A stretch of 64,000 bases of DNA from NCBI GenBank assembly GCA_900404475.1, contig OUQQ01000020.1, positions 1-64,000 on the forward strand, read 5' to 3'. The position numbers and the translations under genes are program-made. Positions 45,732 through 57,034 of the stretch are shown piece by piece (the first letter of the stretch is position 1; every line of letters starts with the position of its first letter). Origin of the DNA: Spongospora subterranea (Eukaryota > Endomyxa > Phytomyxea > Plasmodiophorida > Plasmodiophoridae). Below the pieces are notes generated by a model, which was not told the DNA's origin, did no database searches, and worked only from the letters and a program-made list of their open reading frames with translations.

Positions 45732-45899
45732 GACTGATGTCCGAGATTAAGTTTGGAATGAAACTCGGAAGCACACTACAATGTCGGAATTCGGTGATCC
45801 CATGACTCATCGCATCTTCGTTAAGTCATACTAACTCATCTTCCTTGAAACTAATCCCTAGAAAGTAAAGTTGTGGTTCAAAACCTGTTTATTTGTTTT

Positions 45900-47040
45900 T
45901 CACTTAAGGTCAATTTGTTCGTCCCGAGATTTCTGTGATGACGCTCGGTCGTCGAACGCAGCCATTTTCTCTAGTAATCCCTGAAACACGATGGCAACTT
46001 GATTGGTTGAAGGTTCGGAACATATGGCGGGGGCATTACCACGCTTTCAACCTCTCCTTCGATCCCGTTCATAATTCGGGAAACACCGCTCATCGTCTCA
46101 ATTGCCTGTTGCACAAGTTCAGGTAGAGTAGAGAGCAGGGCCCGTGTTATAAACTAACCCTACAATAGAAGTAGATATAGGAATTGGCATATCTGGCCAA
46201 TGAATCCTGAGCAGGAAGATATCTAAAATCGTTACAGATGAAAACGTTTGTTACCTGAACCAGATTTATGCGAGATATCTCCATCTGTACTGTTCCTTTT
46301 GCCTAAATCCACTCTTTACAAATCGGTTTGGTAAGCAATTTTCGCCAGCTTACCAAAGTTTCTTCATCTCTTTCGAGTTCAACTTGGCTCGACAAAAGTT
46401 GTTGCTTAGCTTGAACCTATTGATTTTAGTGGTCATTTCCAATGCCTAGATGTTGTGATTGTCCTGGTACGATTTTGACGTCGTCGCGTTGCGGTTTACT
46501 GGTTAATTTTTCAACCGCTCTATTTGCCGTTTTGAGTCTGTCAGCTGACGAGTTCCTCCGATTCAGCACGTCTTTGTGCTTCTTTATCGTGCCTCGGAAG
46601 TCGTCCAATCGCTTCACTACGATCCGTTCCATATGTTGAAGCTACTTATCTATTCAGCATTCAGGATTGTCATGTTATAAATAAAATACCGATCTGATAC
46701 GATCAACTTCAATTGATCTGAATGCCTCGGCAACATCGGCCAACGCTCGTCGTAATGACTTATTTGACTCATGTGCCGCCAAGGCAGTTAACGAATCGAT
46801 GAATTCGTTGCATTTGTTGCCCACCTCTATCAATAATGGATTGAATAGTGCTCACGATGATTCAAATAACACTCACTTCGCTCTCTAGTGACGATATCTG
46901 CTTGATTTTCTCTCAACTGATGCTACTATTCAGATGCATTTTAGATTTGTCACCAGCACCTCAACTACCGTTTTTATATCCGAATCCACAATCCCAATCC
47001 ATTCTTTCAGGACAAATGGCTGACCATCTTCTTTCGACAT
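45900..47040 (-). CDS. BAR-domain protein, CIBAR/FAM92-like
   Basis: CIBAR/FAM92 proteins form crescent dimers on membranes; in animals they act at the ciliary base. Nine exons (47040-46969, 46922-46877, 46826-46690, 46641-46471, 46416-46354, 46302-46255, 46206-46159, 46105-46052, 45980-45900) join in phase to 239 residues. The protein is almost entirely helical and charged: DSLTALAAHESNKSLRRALA with ALADVAEAFRSIEVDRI, then KRLDDFRGTIKKHKDVLNRR, an E-K-L-T ... Q-R-D-D-V-K-I-V-Q-A stretch resembling the RTRQRNPSD...ISQAE part of CIBAR, and the tail QMEISRINLVQDSLARYA. Other small BAR families cannot be excluded. Confidence 0.75.
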
Positions 47041-47181
47041 TGTATTTCAAGAGTAGGTGCTCGGCGATTTCTGTGACAGCGCCCCACTGTTATTCATAAC
47101 TGCTCCTCCAATGGTGATTGTGACGTGTTTCCAAAGTAATTGTATTGTAATTGTTCAATTGTTAGAAAAAACGTACGTTTA

Positions 47182-49267
47182 TTATCTGGAGAGGAGGATT
47201 GACTCGTGAGCATTAGAGATATACGAAGAGAAGCCGCTGGTAGAGAAGAAGGCGTGCAGGAATGGGTGCCATTCTTGCGGCTTGGTCTTAATGAATGCAG
47301 GGGCGTTAAACAACATTACCAATCTGTTCGATGCACTGTTGCTGTCCGGTACTGCTATAATGTAACTATTAATGGAGAAGAGCAATGTTTCGAAAAGTGA
47401 GGACTGAAACGATTGGCGCCATTGATCAGCAGTGTAATCTGCGAGTGAGTTGCAAAAATCTAGATCAATACAGTTTCCAACCCTGATTCGCTGAAGTGAA
47501 TGAAGCAAGGGAGAGCGTATCGTTGATGGCAAACATTGATGAACCTCAGAACCAGATCCAACTCGCCAGGAGCGATCGTTGTCGAGATCAAAAACGTAAA
47601 GATTATCTAAGGAATTCATATCGAGACGCTCTGACGGCATCGATTGATCTGACAGCGATATCAAATCAAATTAACACGGGTAATGCATTGAGCTTACGCA
47701 TGCCTATTAGAAATGGCGTTGGACACTGCAGAGTTTCAACAAGCGAGTTAGGCAGAACTGGAATATAAACGCTGGGATTGCAAAACGGAGATAAGAGCAA
47801 CCGCAATGTTTCACAGACTGTGAACAAAATATTCAGTTGCGATGAAAGTAGTAACGCCTTTCGCTCTAGGATGACCACTTCGATCAGCTCCATTAGTCGT
47901 AATGGGTGCAATAACCGAAACAGGATCATCATATCGATTTGAGGCGCTTCCGGCAAATCATAACTGGGTTCCCCAGCCTCTTTTGTTAGTTGAAGCAACC
48001 TATCTATTTGAGTTTGGACAGAAACCAGCTGCGGTTCACCTGGCGTGTATCCTCGAAACTCTTCTAACATCGCTCGCAGTCTCTTGTGTTCTGGGCGTGA
48101 AGAGAGAATACAAATGGCGTCAACTACATTGTCGTCATCTATACCCCAGGACTGTAAACAACATCCAAAAAGCCTTTCACCACCGTCGTCGGTTAACACT
48201 AAATTAAATAACCGTGGTTCAATGATTTTAAGGCTTGACGTAGACAAACTCGGAAAGCAAAATTGGGCAATAGAAGGTGGAAGCGATCTGTTTGCATTGA
48301 GATCAGGATATTGTGCAATCAAAGACATTTTTGCAACTTCTTTATCTTGACACCATTCCCAACGGCAATGCGCAATAAAGTCTAAAGCATTTCTATTTGG
48401 TCGTGGATCAAGAAAATACTTGGGCGACCATGATCCTAAAACGATGCCAGACAAATCTGGACTGCCACTGAGGGCAGCCACCATGCTTTTGCTAACATAT
48501 TCACTTTTGTGGTGTTTCATGGTCTGAAAACCATCTGATTGCTGGAAATTGGGCCATACCTGTTGGCGCATATGGTCATCTAGTTCTTGGAATGTCTGCT
48601 TCAACCTCTCAACATTATCCAATACATTATGTTGCCCGGAAGGATGGCCTGACCATTGAACTAGATGTCGTACAGCGTCCTCGTTTAAGCGCGATGGATC
48701 GATATCGGCAATCTTTACGGCGCTAAAAAATGCACGCAGATGAGACCAGAGTCTCACAGATTTTTTTAACCGATCATTTCGTAAAATATATAGGACCAAA
48801 ACCACTGCCGAGTCAGAGTTTGCCAATACTGAATCTAATGAGGTTGGCTCAACAGGATCTTGTACTTCATTTTGATTAATTTTTGCCTGTGATTTCGTCA
48901 AGTGCACTACGAAATATGGCATTATAACCGCGTTGACTTCTCTGGCTACAAATGAACGAATAGAAGTCAAATGCTCATAGGCCGACAGATGATCTTCAGA
49001 TTCCACTGCTTTACGGAAAAGCTCCAGAAAAATTAAACATTGAGGAGGGGCATGGAGCACCAAGGGATTAGTTTTACCAAAACATACATCCGATAAATGG
49101 CGGGCCTGCATCAGAAACTGAGCTGGCCCTTTTTTGTCGAGAACCGATAGCACAGAGTTGCTAGACGCTAGCGAGACGACCAGAGCCTGGTCCGCGAAGG
49201 ATTCGGCGAACTCAAACAAGGCCTTGGTCATGAGTGGACTAGCCAAAACCCCATCCAAGGTTATCAT
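47182..49267 (-). CDS. DENN-domain protein (putative Rab exchange factor)
   Basis: DENN proteins activate Rab GTPases. Exons 49267-47698 and 47648-47182 join through a 49-nt intron to 678 residues. The N-terminal 300 residues are helical and unassigned. A uDENN-like strand set (FCFPSLSTSSLKIIEPRLFN, LVLTDDGGERLFGCCLQSW) is followed by the cDENN core (LFRLLHPLRLMELIEVVILE, ERKALLLSSQLNILFTVCET, VYIPVLPNSLVETLQCPTPF, LIGM) and a dDENN-like region (LYVFDLDNDR). The subfamily could not be named. The chosen ATG avoids an N-terminal extension that would translate a CA microsatellite. Confidence 0.85.
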
Positions 49268-49317
49268 TATTGTTATGCAGAATGAATGAATGAATGAACG
49301 AATGATGCACGGCTCAC

Positions 49318-49325
49318 ACACACAC

Positions 49326-49357
<32 letters not shown>

Positions 49358-49358
49358 G
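49318..49358. repeat. CA dinucleotide microsatellite
   Basis: An almost perfect (CA)n run, broken once by GCA, between the divergent DENN and PDAT start codons. A short (GAAT)n run lies next to it at about 49281-49300. Confidence 0.95.
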
Positions 49359-49520
49359 CTGCACGATACCAACTATACTGTGCTGAATGACCAATCTGCA
49401 GTCAATCTGCTGTGTTTTACTGAACTGCAGCCCCGTTTTCCTCCACCCCCAGTTGCACTACGATTGCAGCTGAATATCTGCAACGACACGAAGCAGCTCA
49501 CAAGCGAATAAGAGGGGACG

Positions 49521-51786
49521 ATGCAGACATCGCTTACGAGCATGCCGATTCCCTCCGGGGAGTTTTCCCCTCGCAGACGCTCGCGGCGGGCCCGTCGGAC
49601 CCGATCATTGTCGCGGTTGGACTCTCCAAGTCCTCCAGTATCACCGACTAAGTTTCGGCCGAAGAAATTACAATTGTCCAGATGTCGCCGGGTCTCCATG
49701 CTCTTCCTAGCTGCAATTTTCGTTGCTGTCTTCTCCGTCTTTTTCTCTATTTTCGTGACAACAACCAGCTCCAGGAAAGGCAAACGATTTCGCAGCGAAC
49801 AACCGTTTGGACAGGAATCAAAGACGTTGAAGGCGCATTTTCCGATTGTGATGATCCCTGGTATTTCCAGTTCAAGCTTGGAGTTATGGAAGTCAGACCC
49901 ATGTGTCAGCAATTTATTCCGAGCAAAAATCGTAAGTTAGCCGAGGTGAAGCAAATTGAGGTATAGATATAACCTGTGGCACTTAGTGGGGAAGCGCAAC
50001 AATGATTCGGCAAGCCGTAATGGATCCTGCATGCTTGCTTAAACATTTGTCAATGAACTATACAACAGGACTCGATCCGCAAGGAATCAAAGGTAATTTC
50101 GACCGTATCAGAGAAAGCGCTATATACTGATTTACACGAAATCCTTAGTAAGATCTAGTCTTGGGTTGGAGGGAGCCGATTATCTATTAGGCGGAATTTA
50201 CTGGGTTTGGGCACCGATAATTGAGGAATTAGCGCATATCGGGTATGATCCGAATAATATATTTATGGCTCCCTATGATTGGAGATTATCTGGTCAATTG
50301 CTTGAAAAACGTGACCGCTACTTTACTAAGCTAAAGGCGATGATCGAATTAGCTTATGCGACTTCCTCAAGGACCAAGGTCGTCATCTTAGCTCACAGTT
50401 ATGGTTCATTACTCTATCTTTACTTCATGAATTGGCTGCAATCACCCACTGGAGGAAACGTCAACTCGTACTGGATCGAAATGCACATTCATTCCTTCAT
50501 CAATATCGCAGGCCCTCTTCTTGGGGTCCCAAAGGCCCTACCCACTGTATTTTCTGCAGAAATGAGGGACACTGCTGAGTTGTCTGCCCCGCTCCAATAC
50601 TTGAAAGACCGCGTCTGGAGCCGATCAATGCTTGTTAAACTCTTTAGATCCTGGAGTTCTGTTACCAACATGCTTCCAAAGGTACGTTCATAAAGCATGC
50701 GTTTGGCGAGCCTGAAGTGATGTGCTTGGAAAGGGAGGAAATAAGATATGGGGAAATAGTCATTATGCAGCAGATGATCTGGATGTTGGCACTTCATCAT
50801 TTGGCTCGATTCTCTCCTTCACTCACAACACATCGGATAAGGACACGGAAGTCGAAAGTTGTGCCACTCCCACTGTAGATCAGTCTCTTGCCCAAGCTGA
50901 ACCGCCCATAGACCCTAAACTTATGTATTATTGAGGATGCCGTTTATTTTTCATTCCAACTTTTCACAAACGTAACATAGACGGCGGGCAGTGCAAAAGC
51001 GGAATCTTAACATCGAAGAATCACTTACTTTGCTTTCTGATATTGCTCCTGGTCTTATGTCACGTGTCGATCAAGCTACCAGTTTCGGATTCGCCCAATC
51101 GAATGATTTCCCAAATCGACACGATCCCAAGTACTGGTCAAATCCATTAGAATCACAGCTTCCGATGTCGAGTTCTATGAAAATCTATTGTTTATATGGC
51201 GTTGGAAAACCAACTGAGAGAGCGTACAGGTAATTATTGCTGCTATGTAGTTATTTCTGTACTTGTATTGATCAGCTGTTCACACCCATATAGTTTTCAA
51301 AGGCATAACGGCGGCAGCTGTTCAAGAATCCCCTTTCAAATCGATTCAGGAAGCAAAAATAATGGCCTAATGCTTTGCGATGGGGATGGAACAGTCCCTT
51401 TGATCAGTCTTGTATTTTTTACATTGCTTCGCCCATATATAAATGCGGTGACGCGTCTTTAGGGTTTCATGTGCATTCGAGGCTGGAAATCAGACAGGTT
51501 CAATCCAGGAAGAGCTCCCGTTATTACCAGAGAGTATCCTCACAAACCACTTGATCTATTCGTGAGCGGTGGAGATCTTCGCGGTGGTCCGTCTTCTGGA
51601 GATCATGTGGATGTTCTCGGTAATCACGGTGAGTTCAAATTTGCACTTCAATGCAGGTTTAACTAATTTCATTTAGACTTGATAGATGACATACTACTGA
51701 TAGTTAGCAACAGCAAAAGATTACCGGAAAACAGGATAATTTCAGATATTGAGAAATTTTCTGAGAGGATTGATGTCGGGGTTTAA
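49521..51786 (+). CDS. PDAT: Phospholipid:diacylglycerol acyltransferase
   Basis: PDAT moves a phospholipid acyl chain onto diacylglycerol to make triacylglycerol, as a single-pass ER protein. Traced exons include 49521-49931, 49987-50092, 50149-50681, from 50734, from about 50984, from about 51296, from 51463 and a last one ending at TAA 51786. A basic Ser/Arg N-terminus precedes one membrane helix (SMLFLAAIFVAVFSVFFSIF) and the LCAT-like fold: FPIVMIPGISSSSLE, YDWRLSGQLLEKRD, the nucleophile elbow ILAHSYGSLL, LCDGDGTVPLISL with the catalytic Asp and SGDHVDVLGNH with the His. The lid tryptophan region (CLLKHLSMNYTTGLDPQGIK) fits PDAT rather than LCAT. Confidence 0.92.
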
Positions 51787-51827
51787 ATTCTTAACCTGAC
51801 CTACTTAAGGCCCAGCGATTTATGATA

Positions 51828-52689
51828 TTGTCAGCAACGAAGACGTTTGGGTTCTTTGAAACACAGTTGAATCCCCGAAATTGTCAACGCCTTGCATCCA
51901 TGTCCACATTCCAGTTACTGTGTCGTATTGCCATACTAGGACATTTTATCAATAGATGCTGTGAATGAATAAATTGAACGACAACCGAACCATCGTTCAA
52001 AGGATGCGGCAGAATTTGGCATTGCGCTGAGAAATCACAACCCAGGCCACTGCTCAACCAGAGGAACCTCTCATATATTGTCCAACACGATGAACCAGTT
52101 CGCGATCCTGGCTGTGAGTTACTTGATTGCACTTTCCTCAGGCCATACACGCCTTGATGTTCTGTTGTTTGCCATCCTCCACGGAAAGCAAATGTTCTGA
52201 CACAGTTACCGATTAAATTTGTCAACCTTGGAAACAAATGACATACATGTTGTTTGTAAAGAATTCCCAAAGGTCTCCCAACAGTCCCGGTAAAGAATTC
52301 TGAGCCAGACCCTCTCCTCCGAACATGAAGTGTCTCGCTTGTTGCGTTGTTGCGTTATAGATGGACCACGAGCACGAGACCATTCGACTTCCCGGCCAGT
52401 TAGCTACTGATGAGGTCATGGCATGTGTTCCTCCCATCCATTCCCAGGTACCATTGCTACCATTATATTTCCAGACATCATTTGTGAACTGGGTGTTGTT
52501 GGCCACGTGTCGACCTCCGAAAATCCATCGAATAGTAGGATCCGAATCGGCCCAGATTGCTGAGCCTTGCCTGCCGCTCAGTTCATAGTGGAGCGTTCCT
52601 GGCGAGGTTTCCGATATCAAAACAGGAAATGGACATACAAGAGCAGCGATACAACATGAAATGAAGCCAATGATTGCCTGCGTCAGCAT
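51828..52689 (-). CDS. Secreted or membrane kelch-repeat protein
   Basis: The N-terminus has a signal-like hydrophobic stretch (AIIGFISCCIAALVCPFPVL). Kelch units follow: WIFGGRHVANNTQFTNDVWK ... TWEWMGG, ARHFMFGGEGLAQN ... LLGDLWEF, then, after an intron near 52240, HQGVYGLRKVQSSNSQPGSR ... LWLSSGLGCD and a last partial unit VWQYDTVTGMWTWMQG. Only about four units are visible, fewer than the five to seven needed to close a usual kelch propeller, and a frame shift or intron splits the third unit. The frame ends near 51828, about 40 bp from the convergent PDAT stop, so the gene may be truncated. Splice sites in the second half are unresolved. Confidence 0.65.
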
Positions 52690-52807
52690 CGTACATAAAA
52701 TAACGGTACCGATCGTGCAATCTTTATGGAAAGTTTAAAATAATGAAGTTCGACCACCATGTTGTATTATAGTATTACATAGTCATATATGGGCAGATAT
52801 GATTTGA

Positions 52808-54916
52808 TCAATGACCTCCTTGAGGCTTTTCTTTCGGTGTCATCTTGATGGCATCATCAATTCGTAAAATAGTGATAGCAGCTTCACACGCGAAGCGAAG
52901 ACTCTTAATTTTTGAAATAGCAGGCTCTAAAACACCAGCTTTCAGACTATTTCGTACAACACCGTTATGAAGGTCAAGGCCAGTCCATTTGCTTTCTCCC
53001 CGGCCTTCTTCGGATTGTGCACAATAATGATGAGCACGTAGCTGAGCAACCAGTTCAGTTGCGTCTAAAGCGCCATTTACCGCAAGCGTCTTGGGAATAA
53101 CCAATAACGCCTGAAATATGAGATCAAAGGCAAGCGACAAGATCGCAACGAATGAAATACCTGAGCAAATTCTACGATGGACAGTTGCTGGCGAGAACCC
53201 ATGGTCTCGGCCATATTCTCTAGATAAATCGATAGAGCAGCCTCGACAGCACCACCACCTGGGACAACAGTCTTGGACTCTAAGGTACGCTTGACGACAG
53301 AGAGCGCATCATGCAAAGACCTTCAAACAACTGTGTGAATATCGTCAATCCACATGTGGTGCGTCCATGCATTACCGGTCAATTTCATCAAGCATGAAAT
53401 CATTGGCACCACGAATAACAATGGTTTGAGCGCTGGTGGTTTTGCATCCTTTAATGTAGATCAACTGACCATCGCCAACTTGTTCTTCGCTAACGGTGTC
53501 AGCATGCCCGAACATCGATTTATCTGCAGCTTCGTTCCCTGAGTATGCTTCATAAACAACGGACACACTACAGACTTGAGAACGCAAAATTCACACCTTC
53601 CATATCTGCCAAAGACAACAACACCGTTCCTCCCGTAGCTTTAGCGATACGTCGCAAATCCTCTTTTGTGCAACGACGAACCGCAATCGCGCCAGCATCA
53701 ACAAAGTATTTCAAAGCCATATCGTCGATTCCTTTGGTGGTCAGAACAACATTGGCCCCTGGCAATTATTGGATTTAACCCAATCACTCATCCCATATTG
53801 GAAAAATTCAGCATACCTGCGTTCAACAGCATTTGAATTCGTTCCTTAGTAATGTCGCTTTCTCGTTCCCGAATTGCTTCAAGTTTAGAGGGGTCGCTAA
53901 CAAGTACCTGAACTCCGAATGCCATCTTTGTTCTACGAAGGTCGATATCGAGCAAAGCGATAACGGCATTCTTAATCTGAGACGGCATTCCCTGGGATGC
54001 ACGAGTTGCATTCAAAGCAAACCTGAAGAGGCATGATCAATAACAGCCTGGGAGAGACAGCAGCGGACCAACCCGTTGACGAGTTCCGATTCGCAGGATG
54101 ATCGGCCGTGACACTTGAGAATATTGATTGCCTGTAAAGGATATTTCACCTTTCCCTTGCCATTGACAGTCTTCACAGCTTGAACTGCATTTACACACAT
54201 TTCGGCGAAGAAGTCACTATCCATGCCTATAATCTTAGAAGACATGGACGTCTTCGCGCAATTAATAAGACATTCGCGGCCAAGGCTTTCCACCTAAATT
54301 ATCGAATCAGATATATGTTCCATCTTTGCCTGTAAGCAAAAATTGACCTTTAACGACATGTGGTCAGCAATATACTTGCAGCATTCCTTCTTGGCAAGTT
54401 GAAATCCACTAATAATTGAGGTCGGATGAATATGTGCCGCCACAAGTTCATTAGCCCTTTTCAACAACTCCGCTGCCAAAATAACGACGGACGTTGTTCC
54501 ATCTCCAACTTCTTGATCTTGCAAGTTTGACAATTCAACAAGAACTTTAGCCGCGGGGTGCTCAACCTGAGCAAATCAACATGTGCTTAGCCATATCTTA
54601 TGGACAGAGAAATGAGACTTACTTCGAGAAGTTTCAGAATAGTCGCGCCATCGTTGGTAATGGTGACATCTCCAACCTCATCGACCAGCATTTTATCAAG
54701 GCCAACTGGGCCAAGTGATGATTTGACAATATTGGAAATGGCCAAGCACGCAGTGACTGAATTGGAGAGTTATTGGTTATCAAGAAGAGAGACGAGGAAT
54801 ATGTCATTAACCATTATCATTACGAACTTCCTGACCGGATATACGATCGCCTAGAATAGATAATCCTGACACTGATACGCGTGATTAGATTTAGAACTGC
54901 CACATACTTTATACAT
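52808..54916 (-). CDS. TCP1: Chaperonin CCT subunit alpha
   Basis: CCT1 is one of eight subunits of the cytosolic chaperonin that folds actin and tubulin. In order, the strand encodes [34 protein letters not shown] with [20 protein letters not shown] (ATP site), [52 protein letters not shown] apical parts, [65 protein letters not shown] and [17 protein letters not shown]. These match CCT alpha rather than other subunits. At least nine short introns interrupt it. The very short C-terminal tail (KEKPQGGH) is unlike the longer animal tail. The first exon (ATG 54916) is uncertain. Confidence 0.92.
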
Positions 54917-55384
54917 TGTCAGCACCAACAAAAATTGAAAACAAGAACAAGAAACTGAGCCGATGACATATATGGGCTTTCATTGGCAATGAACCTACTC
55001 TGATGTTGCACTCGTTGGTGAAATTCCCTGAATCAAATGTCGGGGTGAACGAGGGAGATGGAGCGGTAGGAAAGAGAGTGCAGTTGATTCGAGATATTGT
55101 GAGAGTGGAAAATAGCACATTGACGGACTCCGTGAACACTTATGTACACCTGTCCTGCTGTACACAGCCACAGCGTGTACACTGTACATTACACGGCACG
55201 CGCTGCAGTGCTGACTGTTGGCCGGACCGACGAGGCCGCACTTCATGGGGTGGCGCTGCACACAGTCAGCAATCGTTGTCGATTTTCCACTTTTCAAGTC
55301 TTGACCGCGAACAAAATCCTTAGAGGTTATAGTTTAAGAGTAGCGAATTCCGCGATGACGGGTTTTTCGAATGATGACCCAGCT
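54917..55384. other. Intergenic upstream of CCT1
   Basis: No gene recognised; it should contain the CCT1 promoter. Open frames on both strands at 55003-55323 carry no motif. Confidence 0.5.
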
Positions 55385-55385
55385 T

Positions 55386-55500
55386 TTATATTACTATAAC
55401 TTCTACAGGGAGTTCATCGTAGATTTCGCCAAAATATCTTCACCTTTGACGTCGCTGACGAAAAAAGACCAACCATTTAATTGGTCGAACGCGGACTCTG
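55386..55500 (+). mobile_element. Ty3/gypsy reverse transcriptase scrap
   Basis: The translation [20 protein letters not shown] followed by [10 protein letters not shown] is the conserved link between the reverse transcriptase thumb and RNase H in Ty3/gypsy elements (N-Y-Y-R-x-F-I ... P-L-T-x-L-x-K-K). No other element part was found nearby, so this is a roughly 115-bp scrap. Confidence 0.8.
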
Positions 55501-55558
55501 CGGACGCACCAGCGACGAAAATCAAATGGTTGTTTTTATTTTTCAGAATTTCATCGGT

Positions 55559-56023
55559 CTAGCTCCTGGAAAACATCTGCGGCGCCATGGCCTTCAATCT
55601 TTTTTTCTTTTGGTATACTGATTGGGCGTTGGCAGTATTATTATATGCACTACGAATACTGTTGGGCAGATCACCATCATTTCTATGGTGCGATGGCGAA
55701 CATACGATAACCACATCCAGAACCTTCATCACGCCCGGCGGACAGCCAACCTCGTGGTCTCCGAACAACATCGGGCTTGGAGTCAATCGGCACTGCATCT
55801 TCCCTTTACATTTCTCCTGAATCACGTGGCGAACTGTCATGGCATCAACCTGACACGATCCAGCGCCATATGTTGCCGACTTAACAATGGAGAATTGCCC
55901 TCCGTTGCATTTCAGTGTCATCTCCATGTTCTCCCTGGCAGATCCTTTCACATCATATGAGAGCGATCCCGTTATCGCCGTGCATAGCATGATGCCAATG
56001 CGCATCCATCCCCATCCATTCAT
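55559..56023 (-). CDS. Secreted SUEL/rhamnose-binding-type lectin
   Basis: A single 154-residue frame. Residues 1-22 are a signal peptide ([17 protein letters not shown]). Residues about 33-110 form a galactose/rhamnose-binding (SUEL) lectin domain: [17 protein letters not shown], then SCQV...[28 protein letters not shown] and KVLDVVIVC, with the even Cys count of the family. The C-terminal 45 residues are low-complexity and basic. SUEL lectins bind cell-surface or extracellular carbohydrate; the ligand cannot be predicted. The gene is intronless. Confidence 0.85.
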   Translation of the reverse strand: MNGWGWMRIGIMLCTAITGSLSYDVKGSARENMEMTLKCNGGQFSIVKSATYGAGSCQVDAMTVRHVIQEKCKGKMQCRLTPSPMLFGDHEVGCPPGVMKVLDVVIVCSPSHHRNDGDLPNSIRSAYNNTANAQSVYQKKKRLKAMAPQMFSRS

Positions 56024-56025
56024 GG

Positions 56026-56475
56026 TTATATATATAAACCTGAATGAATCATATCTTTCCCAATCTCAAACAGTGTAACCCACGCTTGACTCATCTCCCT
56101 CGATCCATCTTGACCGTTGTCATCTTTCTCAATATCGTCGTGTAAACCGCTCCGTAGTATCTTTCCTGGACAATCCGCTGAATAGTCAAACGCCATTACC
56201 GTATCCTGTGATACAACAAAAAGACCATAGAAAACACGCTGAGAAAAACATGTTCCTTTATTTTCCAATTAAAATAGCCTCAGAAGTAGACACGTCGAAT
56301 TAGGTTGACATATGTTTGATGAGTGTAATATGGCAACCTGATCATTATTGCCACCTTCAAATTGATACAATAAATATCAACGTCAAATATATGCCACAGA
56401 CGACATTTTTATTTCGTGCAAATCAGTCGCACTAGAGGAGCTTGTTTTAAGTGCAAACTCAGGTGGATCATGTTG
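56026..56475. other. Spacer with an uncertain minus-strand exon
   Basis: An 80-codon minus-strand frame (56026-56268) ends two bases from the lectin ATG. Its last 55 codons (TVMAFDYSADCPGKILRSG onward) look protein-like and are preceded by a CACAG acceptor, but no upstream exon or family was recognised. Confidence 0.35.
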
Positions 56476-56951
56476 TTATTTGATGTAGGCAATCGCCATA
56501 ATTGTTTGATCACCCACCGCTGCATCCATATCTATTAGGGCAGCGTTGCTCGCGATCACTCCAATGATCTTGCCTCTTTTAGACAAGGAGCCCTCACCCG
56601 CCTCAGCCACAAGGGTGCTGAAAAGTGAAATATTTGAAAAAATTTCGTATTTGAAAAGCAATCAATTCACCAGCTATTCAAGATCGTTGGCAATATCGTT
56701 ACAAGGTGTGACTTATCGACCCAATTCTAGGTTCAAGAGTCCATGACCGAAATCAATACCGTTTGTACTACAAACAATCAGCGACTGTCACAACTTCCAA
56801 TAGGTAATCGTGATCACGTTCGACCACGTCTACTGGAGGCAACTCAACTTTGTTGACCTGAAGACATTGATGCGTTAGTTGATGTATCTGCGACCGGTGA
56901 GTCAAAAGCACGATTCTTTTATGACGGATCAATCAACATACATGATCTTGA
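56476..56951 (-). CDS. Small unidentified protein, divergent from the MFS gene
   Basis: A model with exons from ATG near 56944, through an exon spanning about 56887-56790, another of about 56 nt from about 56730, and a last exon of about 130 nt ending at 56476, keeps frame and encodes about 97 residues. It includes NKVELPPVDVVERDHDYLLE, then WVDKSHLVTILPTILNS and TLVAEAGEGSLSKRGKIIGV with an alternating hydrophobic end (DQTIMAIAYIK). The size and strand pattern recall roadblock/longin-type folds but no family is recognised. It lies about 90 bp from the divergent MFS start. Confidence 0.45.
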
Positions 56952-57034
56952 GCCGAAATGGGTCAGTACGACTCAGGTTTCCGTCGCTGCAATTCAGAAT
57001 TTTGTCTGATAGATAAACCTATTTAAATTTCACA

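Noticed and set aside
48102..48207. Plus-strand open frames within the DENN gene
   Set aside because: They overlap conserved DENN coding sequence on the minus strand and carry no motif.
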